Part shown: positions 46,312 to 54,800 of the stretch, piece after piece | How positions within the stretch are numbered: the stretch's first letter is position 1 | Layout of the letters: each line of letters begins with the position of its first letter | Assembly (NCBI RefSeq): GCF_964199965.1 | Contig: NZ_CAXMZT010000010.1 | Location: forward strand, 1 to 64,000 | DNA length: 64,000 nucleotides | Direction of reading: 5' to 3' | Origin: JAFIFT01 sp020051095 | GTDB taxonomy: Bacteria; Pseudomonadota; Gammaproteobacteria; Legionellales; Legionellaceae | Notes under the pieces: model-generated | Database searches by the model: none | Told to the model about the DNA's origin: nothing | The model's input: the letters and a program-made list of their open reading frames with translations, nothing else | Program-made: the position numbers and the translations under genes

Positions 46312-47172
46312 ATGAATGTTAAAGAATACTACGAACGATATGTTCGTCAAAATCCTTTCTTTTTTGGATTGGTTGGTGGATCGGCAACCATTACAGCAGT
46401 TACACCGTTGTTGAACTGGTCCAATGAAGTGTTGGAGGCAAAGGAAAAACTGGCTAAGCAAGTATTGACGACAACACAAAAGCCCAGTGGAGAATTTTAT
46501 GGATGGCGATTGATGTTTAAAGGGAATCCTTTCCGAGGGGCGTTTACTAATGTCATGTCGGTTGGCCCCAACACAGCCATCGCCCTTGGCTCCAAAAGTT
46601 TCATGGCACCTTATGTACCCAATACTAGCAGAGGGGATCTGTTTACATCCTTTGTCGCAGGATTTTTCTCAGGCATAGTGTCTACGCCATTTGAAGCGAT
46701 GTTTTTGAATAAAAAAGGAAGCGATGGCAGAGTCATGCCAATGCGGACCGTCGCATCGACCGTTGTTCATAATAACGGCTATCGCGCATTGATGCGAGGC
46801 GCTTTAGCGGTTGGGACACGAGAAGCATTGTGGACTGTCACCTATTTTTCAATGCCAAATTTGATCAGCCCCTACTTGGTTAATATGGGTATGTCAGAAA
46901 AGCATGCAAAGAGCACGGCGGCATTTATTGCGGGTGGTGCATTTGGATAGATCAGTTGCCCATTGAATGCGCTTCGTTTTCAAAAGCAGAAGATGTTAAA
47001 TCAATCTACCCCGAATAGGTCATATTGGGAACATGCTGCTAACATAGCGAGGATGAATCCATCTGCTTCTAGCTTGCAGAAAGTGGGCTTTTTCTTCAAT
47101 GCGGGTTTACCAAGAGCCGCAGCCGCCGCATCGGCAGCATGCATCATGAATGAAATTGTTTCAAGAAAATGA
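46312..47172 (+). pseudogene. mitochondrial-carrier-family protein with in-frame TAG
   Basis: A 287-codon frame with one amber stop at 46948-46950. The carrier signature appears three times with correct spacing: TPLLNW (Pro32), STPFEAM (Pro126) and SCPLNALRF (Pro217), at intervals of 94 and 91 residues, each after a Gly/Ala-rich helix. MRGALAVGTREALW also fits the family. The stop falls between GGAFG and ISCPL, exactly where the family is continuous. Mitochondrial carriers are eukaryotic; the L. pneumophila Dot/Icm effector LncP is a known bacterial member. AGGAG lies 8 nt before the ATG. It may be a recent pseudogene, or the TAG may be read through. Confidence 0.7.
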
Positions 47173-47243
47173 ATTTCATAATGAAGGGTGGGCACGCTTC
47201 ACTTTGCCCACTCTTCAATCCGGCATGATTGGGATCTTTTTAC

Positions 47244-47515
47244 TGATCTTGCCCCAGAATTTCGGACACCTTACTAAGCAACTTTTTGACTTCAAAAGCA
47301 TCTGGCGTTGTTTAACCAATTCTTGAATGAAGCCGTTTGCGATTATAATAGATTTCAAAGTATTCAAAATATGATGTTTAGCCTCCTTTCTTGTTAAAAA
47401 TCGCTCACCACGGATAGCATCAACCTTGAAACTATCATTCCAGCTTTCCTTAGCACTATTATCATAGCAATCACCATTTTGCGACAAAAACTGATCAATT
47501 CCCCATATCGCCTAA
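47244..47515 (-). mobile_element. IS3-family remnant (transposase C-terminus)
   Basis: Starts with the IS end TGATCTTGCCCCAGAATTTC. On the minus strand it encodes the C-terminal DDE region of an IS3 OrfB: LSQNGDCYDNSAKESW, GERFLTRKEA, then after a frameshift EIYYNRKRLHSRIG, a stop, and TTPDAFEVKKLL. Frameshifted, stopped and truncated, so inactive. It is joined directly to a RAYT fragment at about 47515. Confidence 0.8.
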
Positions 47516-47756
47516 CTACCAACTGCATCGATGAGGGTATAATGTCTTTAGTTGCACTCTTTACCAGCAAATGAATATGGTTCGATGTAATCATATAATT
47601 TAAAACGCAAAACCCATACCGCTTCCTGGCCTCATACAACCAATAGCGATAACGCTCTCTATCATGTCTAAATTTTAATAAAAACTCTCGCTTGTGACAC
47701 CGATGGGTTATATGAAACACTTCACCAGGCGCATATATCCTGCTTGCTCGAGGCAT
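47516..47756 (-). pseudogene. truncated RAYT transposase N-terminus
   Basis: The first 80 or so codons are identical to the intact transposase at 45103-45735 (PRASRIYAPGEVFHITHR through MQLV), then the frame runs out of phase into the IS3 fragment. Not functional. Confidence 0.8.
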
Positions 47757-47940
47757 GTTATTCCTTTCATTTGGACTTGATATCCAATTATATTTTTCTG
47801 TATTAGAAAATCAAGCACAAGGGCTGTCTCATTACTTAAAAGTCATTTTCAACACTAAAAATAGCTTCTAAGGATGAAAAAAAGGGTATTTTGCAAGGCA
47901 TCTTATTGTTTAATATAAGAATATTTTGGTCCGACCCCTG
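47516..47940. mobile_element. truncated RAYT element, right part
   Basis: Contains the transposase N-terminus and the full right end, finishing TTTGGTCCGACCCCTG. Confidence 0.8.
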
Positions 47941-47948
47941 ACTGATCC

Positions 47949-48204
47949 TTCTCGCTTGTGACACCGATGGGTTATATGAAACACTTCACCAGGCGCATAT
48001 ATCCTGCTTGCTCGAGGCATGTTATTCCTTTCATTTGGACTTGATATCCAATTATATTTTTCTGTATTAGAAAATCAAGCACAAGGGCTGTCTCATTACT
48101 TAAAAGTCATTTTCAACACTAAAAATAGCTTCTAAGGATGAAAAAAAGGGTATTTTGCAAGGCATCATATTGTTTAATATAAGAATATTTTGGTCCGACC
48201 CCTG
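47949..48204. mobile_element. shorter tandem RAYT right end
   Basis: Begins CTCGCTTGTGACACCGATGG and repeats the last 250 bp of the preceding element, again ending GGTCCGACCCCTG. Confidence 0.8.
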
Positions 48205-48207
48205 ACT

Positions 48208-48263
48208 GGTATTTTGCAAGGCATCTTATTGTTTAATATAAGAATATTTTGGTCCGACCCCTG
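48208..48263. mobile_element. shortest tandem RAYT right end
   Basis: Repeats only the last 56 bp (GGTATTTTGCAAGGCATC ... GGTCCGACCCCTG). Three right ends of falling length lie in tandem. Confidence 0.8.
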
Positions 48264-48273
48264 ATCCATATTT

Positions 48274-48300
48274 CGTGAACGTTACCGTTTGCGTTACCGA
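48274..48300. repeat. single arm of the 33-bp inverted-repeat family
   Basis: CGTGAACGTTACCGTTTGCG then TTACCGA, a diverged copy of the arm at 31744-31776. Confidence 0.5.
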
Positions 48301-48369
48301 ACTGATCATTGCCTAGTCCAGGTTTAATTGATAAATTGTCAGTTTGACTAATCTACCCGTGAATAATTC

Positions 48370-49518
48370 ATGGTTCAACTCACGATACCCAACCACCGTT
48401 CTGGCGATATTAAATGGGCAACGGTTGACTTAAACACCAACCAAGTGGTGCTTGATAATGGCGCTACATGTGTAAAAAAAGACATTCTTATTGGCACGAG
48501 CCAATGGTTTCACCCCATTCTAGACATCGCGCCTTTCAAGTCTCAATCGAAGACATTGGCATATCATTATCAATCACTCACAGAATTATGCACCCTGTTG
48601 AGTCATATCTATCCTACCTTTTTACACCGTAAAGATCCTGCTTCGTTGCAAATACAAATCCGACCAAAGCCCAATAGTGGTTATTTAAACAACACATCCT
48701 ACATTTTTCTTAGCATGGATAGAAATAGAGCCGCTGAACAGGCCATCACTTCAACATTGTTAAGTGAGCTAATGACTAAGATTACGGGTAGAAAGTATAC
48801 GTATTGCGACCAAATATACGTTGATGCCACATTCCATGTTACATCATTACCAGAACAGGTCAATGCGGATAAGTTATTTGAGAGCAACATCAATCCTTTT
48901 GATATTGCCGAAATGGTGGAAGATATCTCCGCCTTTGAATTACGGTTTATCAGTTATGCTATCGGTTTTGGGGTATTCACCCGTCGGTTCATTAAGGAAC
49001 ATACCCCTTTGTTTGTCTACACCGGCGCATGGAAACATCAGCATCAAAGTATCCACTATCAGTTTGCAAGCCATGATGCATTTGGTTTGAAGATTAATGC
49101 CGAAGCAATTGGCAACTTAGCACGATTTATCAACCATGCCGATGATGAAGGCGATCCTAATTTCCAAAATGCCAATGCTTATTCAAGACGTCATATTCAT
49201 TATGGCTTGGAATATATTGTTATTTATGCAAAAAGAGATATTTTAGCAGGAGAGCAACTATTAATGAGTTATGGCCCTACAGCAATCAAAGATCCCTATC
49301 GTTTCTCAAAACAGGACTCGCTTCATCGATGTGATGGCGAATTGATCCCTTATGATATCAAAGACAAACATATCCAACAGTTTTTACAATCTCAACTTCA
49401 CGGAAAACTGTCCAATCTATTCATCCGTTTCTTAATAGTCCTCGTTGTCTTGATTACATTGGCGGGCCTTGCACACTATTTTTCTCATTTTTTTAACCCA
49501 TCCCCTCCTGCTCCCTAA
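48370..49518 (+). CDS. SET-domain methyltransferase with C-terminal membrane segment
   Basis: 382 residues. SET motifs: GFGVFTRRFIKEHTPLFVYT (SET-N), GNLARFINHADDEGDPN (NH at 255-256, SAM and lysine site) and AKRDILAGEQLLMSYG (catalytic Tyr region). SET proteins methylate lysines on histones or other proteins; Legionella secretes one (RomA/LegAS4) that modifies host histones. Here the N-terminal 200 residues are unfamiliar, and the C-terminus has one hydrophobic helix (LFIRFLIVLVVLITLAGLAH) followed by a short tail, the layout of a tail-anchored protein. The stop codon overlaps that of convergent pbpC. Effector role is inferred. Confidence 0.8.
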   Translation: MVQLTIPNHRSGDIKWATVDLNTNQVVLDNGATCVKKDILIGTSQWFHPILDIAPFKSQSKTLAYHYQSLTELCTLLSHIYPTFLHRKDPASLQIQIRPKPNSGYLNNTSYIFLSMDRNRAAEQAITSTLLSELMTKITGRKYTYCDQIYVDATFHVTSLPEQVNADKLFESNINPFDIAEMVEDISAFELRFISYAIGFGVFTRRFIKEHTPLFVYTGAWKHQHQSIHYQFASHDAFGLKINAEAIGNLARFINHADDEGDPNFQNANAYSRRHIHYGLEYIVIYAKRDILAGEQLLMSYGPTAIKDPYRFSKQDSLHRCDGELIPYDIKDKHIQQFLQSQLHGKLSNLFIRFLIVLVVLITLAGLAHYFSHFFNPSPPAP

Positions 49519-51812
49519 GCTATTTTAACGGTTAACTTAATGGTTGAAGACATGCCATGATCATCGACAACGCGTAGCAGGTGTTTGCCTGGTTTTGCTT
49601 GCCAAAGCCAAGTCTTATCCCTTTCAACCACCTTAAGATATTGGTTATCAATAAACCAATAACAGTGTTGCACATCGCCATCGGCAATGACAGAAAAAGG
49701 GATCAAGGTGTCTTTCAAATGATTTTTGGAAATAATATAGGTCAGCTGCTCGCGAGGCGATACAATTTGCGGGGGAAAAGACTGAGGTGCACTTCGCATC
49801 AAACAATCTTTTTCATAGGGGGGCGGTGATTGACGCACAATCCCTGCTTGTTTGAAATTTGTCAGCAAATCAGACGACCAAAACTCATAGACCTTAAATT
49901 TCGTTTTAGAATCAATATGACAAGTTCTCAAGCCCGTCTCAGGATTGATGGCCACTTCTCTGAATATTGTATCTGTTTTAATCGGTGATTTACCCGGAAT
50001 AAACCAAGCTTTTCTGGTTTCTTGACAATACGGGGTTGGCAATAAACCCGATGCTTTGCAAATATCAATTTTCACAAGATTCATGCTTTCTGGGGCTTGC
50101 GTTAAAGGGGGTATTTTACCCTTCGTTTGTAGGATACCTTGGACGAGATCAAAAAATAAGGGGGCAGCTAAACTTTTTCCCACAAACGTTTTATTCGATT
50201 GTTGATCGAAGTTTCCCAACCAAACAATGATGACATAGGGGCCGACAACGCCAGCTGTCCAGGCATCCCGATACCCCGACGAGGTACCTGTTTTAAATGA
50301 GATAATGCCAGGCATTTTCTCATAGGAGCTTGGCCGTGGGGTATGACTGAGCATGTCCAAAACCAAAAAAGACGCCTCAGGGGATAGCAATCGTCTCCCA
50401 TGCGGCACACTTGCCGTATCAACCACTTTTAGCGGGAACCATAATCCTTGGTTTGCTAACATGGCATATAACCCAGCTAATTCTTGCATGGTGATTTCGA
50501 CACCGCCTAACGCGATGGATAATCCATAAAATGCAGGTGGTTTTAACTGACTCACTTCCGCTTGCACGAGTAATTGATGTAAATCCATGCCTTTTAATTG
50601 GTTGGCTAAATACACCGCGGGTATATTTCGACTTAATATGAGCGCTTCTTCAGCAGTTAGAGGGCCTGCAAATCGATAATCAAAATTATCGGGGTTATAA
50701 GGGCCAAACGCTTGAGGAACATCTTTTAATAGGCTAGCAGGATGGATAATGCCTTGATCCAGGGCGAGTGCATATATAAACGGTTTTAAGGCTGAGCCAG
50801 GCGAGCGCTTTACACGTGTGCCGTTAATTTGCCCACTGATCGATTTTTGAAAAAAGTCCGCCGAACCCAATTCAGCAAGGACGTGCATGGTACGACTATC
50901 GACAATCAGTACCGCTGCATTCGTTACCCCAAATGGCTTTTTTCGCGCCACATATTGCCGTGTCAGCCTTTCAACCATCGATTGCAATCGACCATCAAGC
51001 GTGGTAGCAATATGCTTTGTGTCGCTATCTTGCTGCAATATCTCATTGACAAAATGAGGCGCTTTAAACGTTAAATCCCGTATCGATTGCATGCTTAACG
51101 GCAGATTCATGAAAAGGCGTTTATCGTTGTCTTGGGGGTAGGTTGATGTCCATATTGAAAAGAGTCGCAATCTTGCTTTTTCTAACGAGGGCGTATTTAG
51201 TTTACGCTTGATTGGGTTTTGAGGCATAACGGCTAAGGTCAGGATTTCGGGGAGCGTTAGATCGTTTGCTTTCTTATTAAAATAGATGGTACTTGCCGCA
51301 CCCACCCCCTCGATATTAAAACCATAGGGCGCGAGATTTAAATAGGCTTCTAAAATTTGTTCTTTTGTATAGTGCCTTTCTATTTGCAGTGCTTTTATCA
51401 TTTGTTGGACTTTACCCAAGAAAGAACGGGTATACAGATGATAGCGAATTCTAACTAACTGCATGGTAATAGTTGAAGCGCCAATTTTACGTTGTTTTAC
51501 CACATAACTTTGCCAAATGGCTTTGAATAATGACCCAGGATTAATCCCTGGATGCTGGTAAAAATAACGATCTTCTTGCAGCAAGGTTGCTTTGATTAAC
51601 GCCGGTGACATGTCTTTTAATGGCGTAAACAGTCGATATTTATCTTCTTGATTGAGGGTTAAACGCAACAAGTGCCCTTTGCGGTCATACACGGCTTTTG
51701 AAAAGGATAAACTATCTAAAAGCGGTGGTTTTGGTGAAAAAAAAATATAGCCCGAAGCGCAGACGAGAAGCAATAGAAGCGCTATACTGAAGAACTTTAA
51801 ACCATTTTTCAT
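49515..51812 (-). CDS. pbpC: penicillin-binding protein 1C
   Basis: 765 residues. A single N-terminal membrane helix, then the GT51 glycosyltransferase domain (LLQEDRYFYQHPGINP, GASTITMQLVR) and the transpeptidase with SPGSALKPF (Ser nucleophile), SRNIPAV and KTGTSSGYRDAW (KTG box). The C-terminal BiPBP_C beta domain (about 680-765) confirms PBP1C. In E. coli pbpC lies next to the alpha-2-macroglobulin gene yfhM; here the pair is kept but divergent, with only 16 bp between the start codons. No clear ribosome site precedes the ATG. Confidence 0.93.
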   Translation of the reverse strand: MKNGLKFFSIALLLLLVCASGYIFFSPKPPLLDSLSFSKAVYDRKGHLLRLTLNQEDKYRLFTPLKDMSPALIKATLLQEDRYFYQHPGINPGSLFKAIWQSYVVKQRKIGASTITMQLVRIRYHLYTRSFLGKVQQMIKALQIERHYTKEQILEAYLNLAPYGFNIEGVGAASTIYFNKKANDLTLPEILTLAVMPQNPIKRKLNTPSLEKARLRLFSIWTSTYPQDNDKRLFMNLPLSMQSIRDLTFKAPHFVNEILQQDSDTKHIATTLDGRLQSMVERLTRQYVARKKPFGVTNAAVLIVDSRTMHVLAELGSADFFQKSISGQINGTRVKRSPGSALKPFIYALALDQGIIHPASLLKDVPQAFGPYNPDNFDYRFAGPLTAEEALILSRNIPAVYLANQLKGMDLHQLLVQAEVSQLKPPAFYGLSIALGGVEITMQELAGLYAMLANQGLWFPLKVVDTASVPHGRRLLSPEASFLVLDMLSHTPRPSSYEKMPGIISFKTGTSSGYRDAWTAGVVGPYVIIVWLGNFDQQSNKTFVGKSLAAPLFFDLVQGILQTKGKIPPLTQAPESMNLVKIDICKASGLLPTPYCQETRKAWFIPGKSPIKTDTIFREVAINPETGLRTCHIDSKTKFKVYEFWSSDLLTNFKQAGIVRQSPPPYEKDCLMRSAPQSFPPQIVSPREQLTYIISKNHLKDTLIPFSVIADGDVQHCYWFIDNQYLKVVERDKTWLWQAKPGKHLLRVVDDHGMSSTIKLTVKIA

Positions 51813-51828
51813 AATCGGTTACTTTATC

Positions 51829-54800
51829 ATGAACAGACACCCAGTCCAACGTATCAAAAAAAGCCTGACAAGCTTCGTGACAATGCTATTTGGAACCGTG
51901 AAGTGGCAAACACCGGCTTGGATGCAGTTCCTGAAAAATCGATTGATCCATTCGCCGAAAAAATCCATGGCAGTACTTGTCGGCCTTATCATGGTGCTTA
52001 GTATAGCGAGTTATGGCTATTATTGGTATCAACATTTACCCAAACCCGTGTTAATTGAGTCAAAAATCAACTTACCCAATATCTCCACCATTAACGCAGA
52101 ATCCGAAACCTTAATCATCCAACCTTTAACCATTGATTTTGGTATCGAAGACAATGGCTTTCAACCTAAGTCGGTTGCCCCTATTGGTAACATTGGCAAA
52201 GTGATTACGGAAGGCATCAAGATGCAACCGGAAATCCCCGGGGAATGGCGCTGGGCTTCAGATACTCAACTAGTTTTCAATCCGTCTCAAGATTGGCCTG
52301 CCGGGCAGGAATATCGCATCACCTTTGATTCAACATTCTTTGCCAAACAAGCCAAAATGGCCCACTTATCCGCCTCTTTCACAACCCATCCACTCACCGT
52401 CAATATCAATCAATTGCGATTTTATCAAGATCCTGTCCATCCAGAAGAAAAGAAAGTCGTTGCAACGATGGATTTTAATTACCCTATCGATCCAGTGAGT
52501 CTGAAAGAACATATTCTGTTTAAATTACAACAGCTAAAAAATGATAAACTGGATTTAAAAGCGAAAGATTATCCCTTTCATCTGACCTTTGATAAATTTA
52601 AACGAACCGCCTATTTGCAATCGGATAACCTAACGCTTCCCAAGGTCCCCCGATATTTGCGATTAACTGTCTCAAAAGGACTCAAAGCCCAATCCGGTCC
52701 CGGAACGACTAGCCATGAAGAAAGTCAGAGCGTGCTTATTCCAGATGCCAGCAATTTTTTTCAAGTTAAGCAGGTTGAATCGCGAATCATTCCCAACCAA
52801 AATGACAGGCCTGAACAAATTTTAAGTATTGAAACATCGATAGGCATCAGTGGCGAAAATTTAAAAAAATCACTGCAAGTTTATTTGTTGCCGAAAGACT
52901 ACCCCGCCAATAAAAATGAAGCCGAAAAGCCCAATCATGCCTGGCTTAGCCCGGGAGAAGTAACGCCTGCTATCCTAGCTTTATCGCAACCATTAATGCT
53001 GGAGGACATTCCGGCTGATAAACATTATGCAACCCAACACTTTTTCCGCTACAAAGCCTCACCCCACCGCTACTTGTATATTAAAATAAACAAAGGGGCC
53101 AAAGCCTTCGCCGGTTACCTGTTAAGTCAAAATGCACAAGCCACAGTGGAAGTGCCTGAATATCCCAAACAAATTACTTTCTTACATAAAGGGTCGTTGT
53201 TAGCGTTAGCCAGTGAGAAAAAATTATCCGTCATGGTGCGAGGGTTAGAATCCGTCCGCTTCTCCATTGCCCGAGTTCTCCCCGACAACGTTAACCAGCT
53301 GGTTTCCCAAACCCAAGGTGACTTTAACAATCCCCTTTTTATCAATCAAGATTTCACCGAAGCCAACATCAGCGAAATTGATCGCGAAATTCAAAACCTG
53401 CCCGGCAGCGATTTAAGTGAATTAAAATATACCTCTATCGATGTCAGTAAATACCTGGGCAATGCACAAAATAACCTGGGTCCGAATGGCTTGTTTTTGC
53501 TCAAAGCCCAAGGATGGGATAAAGCCAACCAATCCGTCATGGACGTGTCTGCTAGTCGATTATTACTGGTCACCGATTTAGGCATGATGGTTAAAGACAA
53601 TAGCGATAGCTCTCATGACGTCTATGTCCAATCAATCAGCACAGGCAAACCGGTTGCCCAAGCGAAAGTGTCGGTATTAGGCAAAAATGGTCTGCCAATC
53701 CTCTCAGGCTTAACCGATGACAATGGGCGTGTGAGCTTTCCAAGCCTAGTTGATTTTGTTGACGACAAACAGCCTGTCGCTTATTTAGCGAATGCTCAAG
53801 GGGATGTTTCCTTTATTCCCTTTGCCCAATTTAGTCGGCAATTAAATTATACCCGCTTTGATGTGGACGGCGCGTATCAATATGGTAATTCCATAAATAA
53901 GATAAACGCTTATGTCTTTTCCGATAGAGGAATGTATCGACCTGGCGATCAAGTCCATCTAGCGATGATCGTCAAAAATACCTTTGCCCAAGATCAAAAA
54001 GCAGGCTTACCATTAATTGCCAAAATGACTGACCCAAGGGGTGCAACCATCCTTGAAAAAGCATTGACACTGGATGAAAGTGGGCTGCTCGCTTTTGACT
54101 ACACGACCACAGCCACATCGCCAACCGGTAATTATTATGTGTATGTCTACTTGGTGCAAGAAAACAAAGCTGAGAATATCATTGGTTCCACCCAATTTAG
54201 CGTTTCCGAATTTTTACCCGATACCATGCGGATTGACGCCCAATTCTTAAGCAAACCCCAACCGGGCTGGCTATCGCCTAATGATCTGAAGGCACAAGTC
54301 AGTTTGACGAATTTATTTGGTGCACCCGCGATCAAACGGACGGTCCAAGCCCATGTGATGCTCAAACCCCACGACATTCAGTTCACGCAATTCCCCGATT
54401 ATGTGTTTGCAGACCCCTTGCGCTTACACCAGAAAAAAGCAAAAACTTATTCCGATGAACTAAAATCCGGATTAACCAACGAGGATGGACAGGTGGTATT
54501 CAACCTCGATCTACAACGTTTTGAACAAGCGACCTTTGAATTAACGTTTTTTGCTGAAGGGTTTGCCGCTGAAGGGGGTAGAAGTGTTACAACGCAAATC
54601 AAAACACTCGTCAGTCCTTTGGCCTATGTACTCGGCTATAAACCGTCCCAAGATTTGCAATATATCAAACAAAACACACAAGCCGATATTCATCTCATTG
54701 CTGTCAATCATCAATTATCGAAACAAGGCCTCGATGGATTAACAGCGGAATTACTCAAAGTGGATACTGTCTCAACGCTGGTTAAAAACCCGGATGGGAC

